Part shown: positions 1 to 7,457 of the stretch, piece after piece
How positions within the stretch are numbered: the stretch's first letter is position 1
Layout: each line of letters begins with the position of its first letter
Origin: CAYPCH01 sp964409165
GTDB taxonomy: Bacteria; Bacillota; Clostridia; Acetivibrionales; Acetivibrionaceae
Reading direction: 5' to 3'
NCBI GenBank assembly: GCA_964409165.1
Contig: CAYPCH010000074.1
Span: forward strand, 1-18,921
Length of the DNA: 18,921 nucleotides
The notes under the pieces: model-generated
Database searches by the model: none
What the model was told of the DNA's origin: nothing
Seen by the model: the letters and a program-made list of their open reading frames with translations, nothing else
Made by a program: the position numbers and the translations under genes

Positions 1-1
1 A

Positions 2-124
2 TTGCCAACTCTTGGGTTAGCGTTGAATTCTGTAGCATTTCATGCCCCCATCCAAGCCGGACTATTTAGCACTATATTAAAAAATGGGGAAACTCAAAAA
101 ATTTTACTATATAGACATCATTAG
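2..124 (+). CDS. Possible 3' end of an unidentified gene cut by the window edge
   Basis: The second forward frame is open from the window edge to a TAG at 122-124 and would give about 40 C-terminal residues (containing NSVAFHAPIQAGLF). The other two forward frames stop early. I do not recognise the family. It lies upstream of ccmF on the same strand but is separated from it by 185 bases and a promoter-like site, so it need not share its operon. It could also be chance coding potential. Confidence 0.25.
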   Translation: MPTLGLALNSVAFHAPIQAGLFSTILKNGETQKILLYRHH

Positions 125-140
125 TATCATGGTATATAAT
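112..140 (+). promoter_or_regulatory. Sigma-A-like promoter upstream of ccmF
   Basis: TAGACA at 112-117 (5 of 6 to the -35 consensus) and a perfect TATAAT at 135-140 are separated by 17 bases. Transcription would start near 147, giving an AT-rich leader of about 160 bases before the ccmF start at 310. This is inferred from consensus only. Confidence 0.5.
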
Positions 141-309
141 TACTATATAACTCAACTTTTCCACAGTATTTATTCCTTGTTGGAATGGATAAAATATTTG
201 TTTCCACTTTTTCTATGTTACTATTTAGCTTCAAATCGCTGTTCTCGCGAAAATAGTAGTGGAAGTTATATTTTTACTGTTCCATAATGTGGTCTTAGGG
301 GGGGAATAT

Positions 310-2160
310 ATGAATATTATGGGCAATATAGCACTCATTGCCTCTTTTGCATTTGGCGTAATTGGTCTTATGCAGTTAAAATTTAACAAAAACACCAATT
401 ATGGATTTAAAGCAGGACTACTATCCCACGTATTTATTATTATTTCATCCTTCATATTATTTTATCTTCTGATAAGCGGCGATTTTTCTATTGAATATGT
501 TTATAAAAATACCGACCGGAGTTTACCCCTTATTTACAAAATTTCTGCATTCTGGTCAGGTTCTTCAGGTTCTCTACTTCTATGGGCTACTTGTATTTCT
601 ATAATTTATATTATTATTTATGCTATATTTTATTTAAAGAAACATCAAAACCGGGAATACTTAATGTGTTTAACAGCCACTGCAACTATCTTGAATCTTG
701 CTTTTTTAGTTGTATTGGTCTTTATAAATAATCCTTTTAAAACTGTGGGTATTAACAGTGATGGATTTGGTTTGAATCCTTCCCTGCATAGTATAGGTAT
801 GGTCTTTCATCCTCCCCTTGTTATGGTTTCATATTCTTTGCTTTTTACTGCATTTGCATCAAATCTTTATGATATAATTTACACTTCAAAACCTAAATTA
901 TCGACAACAAGAAGCATTGCACTTTGGGGATGGATTCTTCTTACAGCAGGCATAGTAAGCGGCGGTATATGGGCGTACACTGAGCTTGGATGGGGCGGAT
1001 ACTGGAATTGGGATCCTATAGAGAATTCTGCTTTGGTTACATGGTTGCTTGTCACAGCATACCTGCATTTATTTCATTTAAAAAAGAATAATATTATAAG
1101 CGACCGTCCTTTATTCTTATTGATTTCTGCTTCTGCTTTTTCAATTATTTTTGGGACATTTTTGGCAAGGAGCGGTATTCTCAACTCGGTTCATGCATAC
1201 TCCAACCATGGCAGCAAAATAGTTTTTTCAATTGTAATGTTAATACTGGTCATTATATGCTTCTCAATTTTTATAACTTTCTTGAGAAAAAAAGATAAAA
1301 TCAGCCTTTCTGCATTTGATTTTAAACGTTTTATGCTTTTTATCCCGCCTTTTCTTCTGGTAATACCTGCAATAATCATTACTCTAATGACACTATATCC
1401 ATTGTTCTCTTTAGAAGGTTTTGAAATTACAGAGAAAACTTATGACTTTGTTTTCGGTATAATGGGATTATCAATCCTACTTACATCAACAGCTTTTTTC
1501 TCATTAAAGCACTTGGCAAATAAATTAAAGATTTTTGTCATTTCTATCTCACTAATATCATTAGTAATTACGCTTTTTCTTCCCTCCTTCACATCGTACC
1601 CTTTTTTTACAAGGTTCTCTCTAGCCGCTTGTGTCTTCTGTTTAGTTTTAGCATTTATCAGTTTTGGCTTAAACATCAATTTTCTCTTCAGTAATATCAG
1701 GTATTTGAAAGTATTCGTCATCCATCTTTCCATAATAATAATTGCATTTGGTTTTATTGGCACACGCAGTATGAAAGTAGAAACAAGCAGTATAATAGAT
1801 AAAAACGAAACCATCACTATTGCTAATCATACCTTGAAACTGATATCTTTGTCGATTGACGACGAACCTCAGAAAAAGAACTGGATTGCAGATTTATCTT
1901 ATTATAACGGTAAAACGACCACAGATATAAGCACATCATTTCAATTTTATAAAAAAATGAGTATCTACCACTCCAAAGCATTTATAATGAGCTCATTTAA
2001 AGAAGATCTCTATGTTATTATTGAAAACTCATCAGATGACGGAATTGTACTTTTAAAGGTTTCCTTGCTAAAATGGGTTTCCTTCTTATGGATCGGTATT
2101 GCGTTGATGATTTTATCTTCACTGGCTCTATGCTGGGATAGATTATGCTACAAAGCATAA
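310..2160 (+). CDS. ccmF: CcmF/NrfE-family cytochrome c heme lyase
   Basis: This is a polytopic membrane protein of 616 residues, near the usual CcmF length (about 650). In System I cytochrome c maturation CcmF attaches heme to CXXCH motifs outside the membrane. The tryptophan-rich WWD motif, WGGYWNWDP, is at residues 228-236. Four histidines align with the known CcmF heme ligands: H167 (FHPPL), H253, H295 (NSVHA) and H472 (IHLS), so the catalytic core looks intact. I chose ATG 310 because a strong G-rich ribosome site (AGGGGGGGG) lies just before it; the earlier in-frame ATG at 259 has none. The cytochrome-dockerin gene follows after 51 bases with no terminator, so the two are probably co-transcribed. 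CcmA-E, G and H are not in the window. A related ResC/CcsA-type protein is less likely given the length and the HPP and WWD context. Confidence 0.93.
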   Translation: MNIMGNIALIASFAFGVIGLMQLKFNKNTNYGFKAGLLSHVFIIISSFILFYLLISGDFSIEYVYKNTDRSLPLIYKISAFWSGSSGSLLLWATCISIIYIIIYAIFYLKKHQNREYLMCLTATATILNLAFLVVLVFINNPFKTVGINSDGFGLNPSLHSIGMVFHPPLVMVSYSLLFTAFASNLYDIIYTSKPKLSTTRSIALWGWILLTAGIVSGGIWAYTELGWGGYWNWDPIENSALVTWLLVTAYLHLFHLKKNNIISDRPLFLLISASAFSIIFGTFLARSGILNSVHAYSNHGSKIVFSIVMLILVIICFSIFITFLRKKDKISLSAFDFKRFMLFIPPFLLVIPAIIITLMTLYPLFSLEGFEITEKTYDFVFGIMGLSILLTSTAFFSLKHLANKLKIFVISISLISLVITLFLPSFTSYPFFTRFSLAACVFCLVLAFISFGLNINFLFSNIRYLKVFVIHLSIIIIAFGFIGTRSMKVETSSIIDKNETITIANHTLKLISLSIDDEPQKKNWIADLSYYNGKTTTDISTSFQFYKKMSIYHSKAFIMSSFKEDLYVIIENSSDDGIVLLKVSLLKWVSFLWIGIALMILSSLALCWDRLCYKA

Positions 2161-2211
2161 TTTTATATAAATTTTATTTTATTTTATTTTTTGTGAGGAG
2201 GTAGGTATACC

Positions 2212-5200
2212 ATGTTAACACGTGTTTCCAAACTACTAATTTGTCTTTTCATCCTTTTGTTATTTATTTTTTGTAGCATACAAGTTTTTTCAGAAGGCGT
2301 TGTAATCCCGCTTAAAGGAGGCAAAGTCCCAATTGATTACCTGGAACCGGATGCATACTCTCAGAAGAGACTCAATGAAGGCAAGTCCATGTTTGAGACT
2401 AAATGCGCTATTTGCCATGCCGACAGTGGAAGAGATCTGGTTTATTTCGGAGATCCGGATTTCAATTCTGCGAGGGTAATAGGAAGTGTCAAAAAATTTG
2501 TTGGTGCTGCAACTGATCCGGAAATAGGAGAAAAAGTATTTGAGTATCTCAGATACAACAATGATGGTCCTTTTATGAGCCAGGATGATCCTTTCTTACA
2601 GCCGGGACCTCTAAGTTTGGCACCTGGAGAAGTAAACCCTATACTTTCAAGCGATAAGGATTTCTGGGGTTCATTAACGGGACACAGAATTCCGACACCT
2701 GACGACATCAATATCGACAAGCTCTGGAATACATATGACATGAAAAAGGTAATTGTTCCATACCGTACTGCCGCCTGGATGGAATTCATGCCACATGAAG
2801 TTCCGCTTAAGTCAGCTGTTGATGAAGTAAGAACCCTTTTCAAGCAACAAAGGTATAATCTGAATAGTCTGCCGTTGTCCAACAAGGGACTTGGAAGCTA
2901 TTTCGGATATAGTGCAAACAGAGTTTATAAAAAATATCAATTTTCAAGTCATGATTTTACAAAAACCGATCATTCAAAAGACTTCCTTGAAGCAGTTTAC
3001 AGTACATCGTTACTATGCTGGCTGAGTGTACTTGATTTTGAATACGGTCTGCCGCAACGTGTAAACGGCTCATGGAACGGGGAATGGGAATGGGGCAACC
3101 AGGAAAACACAATTCTCTGGGGACCAGGTTCAAATCTGGATTGGCTTGATTCTTATGGAATAAATCCTGATGAAAAAATAGAATCCAGAGAGCTTTATAG
3201 AAACAAATGGACTCAATATTCCACAATGTTTGTTACAGGTAAAAAGGGAAGTTTCCAGCCTAATTCTTATTTTTACTTTGCTACAATGCCTTGGGGCTGT
3301 AAAACTTATGATGCAGGAACGTTTGGCGGTGACAATATTCAGATGTTTACCGGACTTCAAGGGTTCACCGAATTATGGAACCACTCCAAGAAATACACTG
3401 CAGCATCGTATCCCGGCACGCAGTCCTTTGGACATTACGGTAATACAACCAGATGGTATTTAACCGCTGTCACCTGGCCATATGAAGGTTTTTTAAGCTA
3501 TAGCGGCGACAAAAAGGCAGCTGTAAATCCATTCCTTGAGCTCATTTACAGACAGTGGATGGCATCTATCGGAGCACCTGACAGTGAATTGAGAAATCCC
3601 TATAACGATTCGTACAATTTACCAACAGGAAACAAGGATTCTGAAAGATTTACATGGCTTGTAATGTCATATAACAGCATTAAAAGTGCCATGACCTCCG
3701 AACAGAGAGATTTTGTAAAAGCATATATACGAAGGATTTATCCTACAAATCCATCCGGCTATCAGAAACCCTTTAACGCTTATAATTGGAGTTCCGTCGA
3801 TCCTGCTCCTTCAACACCAATAATCCTTCCCTTTGGATCAGACACAGCTGTAGCAGGCAAACCATATTTTTTAAGGATAATAAGAGCTCAGGCAAAAGAC
3901 GGAGATATAGAAATTAGTGCATCAGATCTTCCAAGCGGTGCAAAACTGGTTAAAACAAAGGGAACATGGGCAAACAACGATTATGAATACTCTATAAACT
4001 GGACACCCTCTAAAGACCAGGCCAATAAAACCTATACAGTAAATTTGACAGGAAGTAGCAATATGGGCACTGCCACTGCATCAACTCAAATAAAGGTGGT
4101 TTTGTCAGAAAGTCCTGTTGTTCTTGATGATATACCCGACTATTCTACGTATGAAGGTCAGGAACTATCCTTCCCTCTTACTGTCCAAAATTATAATGCT
4201 GAAGACCTTGTGTTCTCTATGGATGGAAGTTTTGGAAAAGTAATAAATAACGCCTGGAATACTTCCGGTATCTATACAGTGAAGCCAGGAAAAAATGATG
4301 CAGGACTTCATACTGTCAAGTTTACAGTAAAGGATAAGCTTGGTAATACTTCAAGCAAAACTGCAAGAATAACTGTTCTCGCAAACAGTAAACCGGCGGT
4401 TCAGTTATCACCTATAGGCTCCGGCCCGGGAGGAAACAAGAATATATACAGGGTTAAAGCCGGTGAAACTCTGAAGCTTACCTTCAATGTTACTGATGCC
4501 GATGGTGACAAGGTTGAGATAAGCAAAAACCCTGAATTCCCAGGATATATCAATGGCAATGTATATTCCTATACCGTAGAAGATGAAATGGCAAAAAACT
4601 TCCCAGGTCCCAATGTGCTGACATTTGAAATAAAGGATCTTGCATCCGGTTCAAATCCATATTCCTATCCTAAATATAAAGGGGGTACTGCAAAGAAGGT
4701 ACTGCTGGTGTACTTTGAGCCAAGAAGTGCAAGTTCAAACCATACGCCATGGGCAATGGCAGGTTCTCCACAGACTGTAAAGAGCAATCAAAAGGTAACA
4801 CTCGATGGATCAGGTTCAGATGATACCGACAAAGATTCGATAAAATTCCAATGGAAACAGGTGAGCGGACCAACTGTTTCATTGTCTGATGCTTCAAGTG
4901 CCAAACCTACTTTTACTGCACCAAAAGTCAGCGAACCGACAGTTCTTAAGTTTTACCTTACTGTGACGGATCCGGGAGGGCTCAGTGACGTAGGCGTTGT
5001 CAGGGTTAAAGTCGATGACTCATCAACATCTGCATCCAATATTGGGGATGTTAACGGCGATTACCAAATAGACAGCACAGACTATGCAATTTTGAAGAGA
5101 TGTATTCTCGGCACAATGACAACAACAAACGAAATTTCTGCAGCTGGTGATGTAAACAGTGATGGACAATTGGATTCTACAGACTATGCAATTTTGAAAA

Positions 5201-5235
5201 GATATATTCTTGGTACAATACAAACACTACGTTAA
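2212..5235 (+). CDS. Secreted monoheme cytochrome c with Ig/PKD-like modules and a type I dockerin
   Basis: The 1007-residue protein starts at ATG 2212 behind AGGAGGT (2196-2202). Residues 1-27 form a signal peptide with a long hydrophobic core and a probable VFS cleavage site. A single heme-attachment motif, CAICH (C65, C68, H69), sits in a typical class I cytochrome setting; M122 (GPFM) is a candidate sixth ligand. Residues about 135-530 are rich in Trp and Tyr and match no family I recognise. Three Ig/cadherin-like modules follow (about 535-632, 635-725, 730-842), the first resembling He_PIG, then a PKD/K-like domain (about 846-935). A type I dockerin (945-1005) has two calcium loops, each with S-T and K-R at the recognition positions. 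The upstream ccmF supports real heme attachment. I infer an extracellular cytochrome displayed on the cellulosome; electron partner and substrate are unknown. The modules are observed, the role is not. Confidence 0.93.
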   Translation: MLTRVSKLLICLFILLLFIFCSIQVFSEGVVIPLKGGKVPIDYLEPDAYSQKRLNEGKSMFETKCAICHADSGRDLVYFGDPDFNSARVIGSVKKFVGAATDPEIGEKVFEYLRYNNDGPFMSQDDPFLQPGPLSLAPGEVNPILSSDKDFWGSLTGHRIPTPDDINIDKLWNTYDMKKVIVPYRTAAWMEFMPHEVPLKSAVDEVRTLFKQQRYNLNSLPLSNKGLGSYFGYSANRVYKKYQFSSHDFTKTDHSKDFLEAVYSTSLLCWLSVLDFEYGLPQRVNGSWNGEWEWGNQENTILWGPGSNLDWLDSYGINPDEKIESRELYRNKWTQYSTMFVTGKKGSFQPNSYFYFATMPWGCKTYDAGTFGGDNIQMFTGLQGFTELWNHSKKYTAASYPGTQSFGHYGNTTRWYLTAVTWPYEGFLSYSGDKKAAVNPFLELIYRQWMASIGAPDSELRNPYNDSYNLPTGNKDSERFTWLVMSYNSIKSAMTSEQRDFVKAYIRRIYPTNPSGYQKPFNAYNWSSVDPAPSTPIILPFGSDTAVAGKPYFLRIIRAQAKDGDIEISASDLPSGAKLVKTKGTWANNDYEYSINWTPSKDQANKTYTVNLTGSSNMGTATASTQIKVVLSESPVVLDDIPDYSTYEGQELSFPLTVQNYNAEDLVFSMDGSFGKVINNAWNTSGIYTVKPGKNDAGLHTVKFTVKDKLGNTSSKTARITVLANSKPAVQLSPIGSGPGGNKNIYRVKAGETLKLTFNVTDADGDKVEISKNPEFPGYINGNVYSYTVEDEMAKNFPGPNVLTFEIKDLASGSNPYSYPKYKGGTAKKVLLVYFEPRSASSNHTPWAMAGSPQTVKSNQKVTLDGSGSDDTDKDSIKFQWKQVSGPTVSLSDASSAKPTFTAPKVSEPTVLKFYLTVTDPGGLSDVGVVRVKVDDSSTSASNIGDVNGDYQIDSTDYAILKRCILGTMTTTNEISAAGDVNSDGQLDSTDYAILKRYILGTIQTLR

Positions 5236-5259
5236 GGGAAGCGTAAAAAACTAACATTT

Positions 5260-5281
5260 ATTAACATTCGCAAATGTTAAT
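5260..5281. repeat. Perfect 9-bp inverted repeat
   Basis: ATTAACATT at 5260-5268 and AATGTTAAT at 5273-5281 are perfect inverted complements around a 4-base loop. They lie 25 bases after the cytochrome-dockerin stop codon. No T-tract follows, so this is not a classical terminator. It could be a 3' RNA stem or a protein-binding site. Confidence 0.4.
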
Positions 5282-5340
5282 ATAACAGATAATTCACAAT
5301 TACTTTTAAATTATCATCTTTGAATTGACTATTGATAAAA

Positions 5341-5390
5341 TGTGGAATTTATGCAAGCACCTCTTGCACAAATTCCACATTTGTTTTATT
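5341..5390 (+). terminator. Rho-independent terminator after the cytochrome-dockerin gene
   Basis: A 17-bp stem (5341-5357 with 5363-5379, one mismatch) closes a 5-base loop and is followed by a T-rich run (TTTGTTTTATT). It lies about 105 bases after the stop codon at 5235 and probably ends the ccmF transcript. Confidence 0.8.
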
Positions 5391-5408
5391 GAACATTTCA
5401 GCTGTCCA

Positions 5409-5527
5409 TATAAATTAATCACGAAAATAATTCTACATCAAGAAAACTCGCTTCGCTCATTACTTTTCGTGATATTGCATTAAGGAAATTGAAGTGCGAT
5501 GTAAAATCTTTATCGCATTCAATATAA
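5409..5527 (+). repeat. Dispersed structured intergenic repeat, copy A
   Basis: This ~120-base stretch matches 10626-10752 read on the opposite strand. The element starts with ATTAATCACGAAAAT, has a variable centre, then TTTTCGTGAT, then a conserved tail holding GCATTAAGGAA, TTGAAGTGC, ATGTAAAA, CTTTATC and ATTCAATATAA. ATCACGAAAA and TTTTCGTGAT form a stem of at least 10 bp. No ORF is present. It ends about 39 bases before the chorismatase start codon, in the same orientation, and follows the terminator of the preceding gene. The centre of this copy contains the palindromic motif at 5445-5459. Confidence 0.75.
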
Positions 5528-5565
5528 ATGGTTTATTATAAATTTAAATTGGAGGAGCATTTATA

Positions 5566-6606
5566 ATGATAGAAGAAACTGTTTTTAATAGAAAAATTCC
5601 AAAAATCAAAGTGTACTTGTTACCATCTGCTTCGATATATTTAAGAGAACTCATGAAAAAAGAAAATATATTGGGAGTAGTTAAATTCAGTGACAATGAA
5701 AGGTACGATGAAATTGAAACGTTTGGCGGCAGCTTTCCTGTAGTTCATATAGCAATGAAAACATTCATGAAGGATGCCTATTACGAGGTGTGGACATCCG
5801 AGCATCCTGTCAACTATGGTAGCTGTGAATATCTTCAGTATGCATCTGACGGGTTTTACCAATTTCTAGCTATTAGCATGAAAGAGGAAGGCAGAGATTT
5901 ACGTGAAATCGGTAAATCAGCTTATAATTTGATTTTTAAAACTATAAAGGAAAGTAAATGTCCTTATATCTCCAGAGTTTGGAATCACATTCCCAATGTT
6001 AATGAATATGCAGATGGTATGGAGAGGTACATCAAGTTCTGTCATGGAAGATCAGAATCTTTTCAGAAATATGGCAACATTTATCCTGCTGCAACCGGTA
6101 TTGGGTGTCAGGGAGACAGCATATGCATTTATATGATATCAACAACAAAAAACATCAATACATACATTGAAAATCCAAATCAGACACCTGCCTACAAGTA
6201 TCCGCCCAAATATGGAATAAAGCCTCCCAGCTTTTCGAGAGCAGCCTACACAGATAATTGCTCTGGAAAAGGAATATTGTATATTTCCGGTACTGCCAGT
6301 ATTATAGGCCATGAGACAGTCCATACAGATGATATTGTAAAGCAGTGCGAGACAACAATAGATAATATCAGGGTTTTAATCTCCAATACAAATTTAAATA
6401 GTTATGGAATAAAAAATAGCTATATTCTTGAAAATGTAGATTGTATAAAGGTATATATCAGAAATGACGAAGACTTTGAGACTGTCCGAGATATTTGCTG
6501 CAAGGCTTTTTTGCCCGATAAATCAATAGCCTATTTAAAAGCAGATATTTGCAGAAATGATCTTCTTGTTGAAATAGAAGGCATTATTAATCAAACAGTT
6601 GACTGA
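5566..6606 (+). CDS. Chorismatase-family protein (FkbO/Hyg5/XanB2-like)
   Basis: The 346-residue cytoplasmic protein starts at ATG 5566 behind GGAGGAG (5551-5557). It shows the chorismatase signature in order: YYEVW (72-76), RVWNHIPNVN (137-146), FCHGRSESF (158-166), PAATGIGC (174-181), SRAAY (224-228), ISGTASIIGHETVH (240-253) and a C-terminal LLVEIE (333-338) carrying the conserved acidic residue. Family members hydrolyse chorismate to pyruvate plus 3,4-dihydroxycyclohexadienoate, 3-hydroxybenzoate or 4-hydroxybenzoate; which product is made here cannot be read reliably. Length matches the family (about 340). It appears to be a single-gene unit preceded by repeat copy A. No polyketide or aryl-polyene genes are in the window, so the fate of the product is unknown. 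The C-terminal half shares the RidA/YjgF fold, so a database may list it as endoribonuclease L-PSP-like. Confidence 0.88.
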   Translation: MIEETVFNRKIPKIKVYLLPSASIYLRELMKKENILGVVKFSDNERYDEIETFGGSFPVVHIAMKTFMKDAYYEVWTSEHPVNYGSCEYLQYASDGFYQFLAISMKEEGRDLREIGKSAYNLIFKTIKESKCPYISRVWNHIPNVNEYADGMERYIKFCHGRSESFQKYGNIYPAATGIGCQGDSICIYMISTTKNINTYIENPNQTPAYKYPPKYGIKPPSFSRAAYTDNCSGKGILYISGTASIIGHETVHTDDIVKQCETTIDNIRVLISNTNLNSYGIKNSYILENVDCIKVYIRNDEDFETVRDICCKAFLPDKSIAYLKADICRNDLLVEIEGIINQTVD

Positions 6607-6648
6607 CTTATATATCATTGTTATTTATTGGTCATGGCATTCCAATAA

Positions 6649-7129
6649 AACCACATTTTACTTGAGGACATTTTCGGCCAGCAAATCATAATGGATGAAG
6701 ACGACAATATAGTTAGCAATTACAGGCAGATGCTTCTTACAGCTTCTGGTTTAGGTATTGATGAAGTATATGAAAAGGTAGGTCAGCTTCGAAGTGTTGC
6801 TATTCCTGTTCATGTTGACAGGGATTCTTACAGTATAATTTCGAACCTCGGAATTGTTCCCGACTATTTAGGCATAAAGTATCTGGAAGTTTCGAAAAAC
6901 TATAGTTTAAGTAAATTTAAAAAATAGCAATCCTAAGCTTTCAACCTATAAGTTTTTAAAGTCTTCTGACTCTCATAGGTTTGAGGATATACTTAAAATG
7001 GAAAGTAGTCTTGCTCTTGAGGAAATAAGTATAGACGGTCTTATTGAATTCTTGAAAAAGCAAAAGCTACTAGGCATCGAGAGCCTCGTAGCTTTTGTTC
7101 AAATTAAAGAAAATTATGGTGTTAATTGA
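6649..7129 (+). pseudogene. 3' remnant of a PHP-domain phosphoesterase gene, truncated and frameshifted
   Basis: The frame from 6649 to 6927 encodes HILLEDIFGQQIIMDEDDN, then a stretch with IPVHVDRDSYSIISNLG and YLEVSKN. After the stop at 6925-6927 the next frame continues with KSSDSHRFEDILKMESSLA to a TGA at 7127-7129. Together these match the C-terminal half of bacterial PHP-domain metal-dependent phosphoesterases (HVDR and SSDSH motifs). The N-terminal half with the first metal-binding histidines is absent, and no start codon has a convincing ribosome site. The two frames rejoin if one A is removed from the A6 run near 6918-6923. It is therefore a decayed gene, possibly with an added homopolymer sequencing error. 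The last residues of the second frame run into a terminator hairpin. Confidence 0.75.
7061..7100. terminator. Bidirectional terminator hairpin between convergent genes
   Basis: A 15-bp stem with one mismatch (7061-7075 with 7083-7097) surrounds a 7-base loop. T-rich sequence follows in both directions: CTTTTGTTC on the + strand and CTTTTGCTTTTTC on the - strand. It sits between the PHP remnant (+) and the toxin/immunity genes (-), as expected for a shared terminator. Confidence 0.7.
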
Positions 7130-7206
7130 TTAGCAGCATCAACGGACAGATTTAAAACTATTCTAAAATGGATAGCGGGCAGTGTAATATCTGCTAAACT
7201 ACCAGA

Positions 7207-7455
7207 TTAATCTGACCATCTATCCTGACGTCCTTCCATTAGTTCTTCGTAACTTGGCAAGTTGATTGTAGGTTCCCATTCTTTTTTATAAGCTTTTTTT
7301 AGCTCCAAAGCAATCTTTTCGTAAGATAAGATAATCATTTGGAGGTCATTTAGATCTTCTTCAGTTCCAGAAGTTAGTAAGTCGTCATATTTTATTATCA
7401 AATCATCAACAGCTTGAATACATACAGAAAGGGCAGAAAGGGTAATTTCAGCCAT
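7207..7455 (-). CDS. Small acidic protein, probable immunity partner of the Tse2-like toxin
   Basis: The 82-residue protein is acidic and predicted mostly helical, with no signal peptide, membrane segment or motif that I recognise. It starts at ATG 7455, two bases after the toxin stop codon; its ribosome site (AAAGGTGG) lies inside the end of the toxin frame, so the two are translationally linked. A small gene directly behind an ADP-ribosylating toxin tip is usually the cognate immunity or antitoxin gene. That role rests on position alone; the sequence gives no independent support. A terminator lies downstream at 7061-7100. Confidence 0.65.
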   Translation of the reverse strand: MAEITLSALSVCIQAVDDLIIKYDDLLTSGTEEDLNDLQMIILSYEKIALELKKAYKKEWEPTINLPSYEELMEGRQDRWSD

Positions 7456-7457
7456 TT

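Noticed and set aside
84..287. 67-codon forward frame before ccmF
   Set aside because: No ribosome site, biased composition typical of AT-rich noncoding DNA, and it overlaps the promoter-like site at 112-140 and the leader of ccmF.
259..309. Upstream in-frame ATG for ccmF at 259
   Set aside because: No ribosome site before 259, while a very strong G-rich site stands immediately before ATG 310, and the N-terminus from 310 fits CcmF.
5409..5527. Repeat copies A and B as a CRISPR array or insertion sequence
   Set aside because: Only two dispersed copies in opposite orientation, no regular spacers, and no transposase frame within or beside them.
5566..6606. Annotation as a RidA/endoribonuclease L-PSP protein
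   Set aside because: The fold is shared, but the length and the ordered chorismatase motifs across both halves fit the chorismatase family better.
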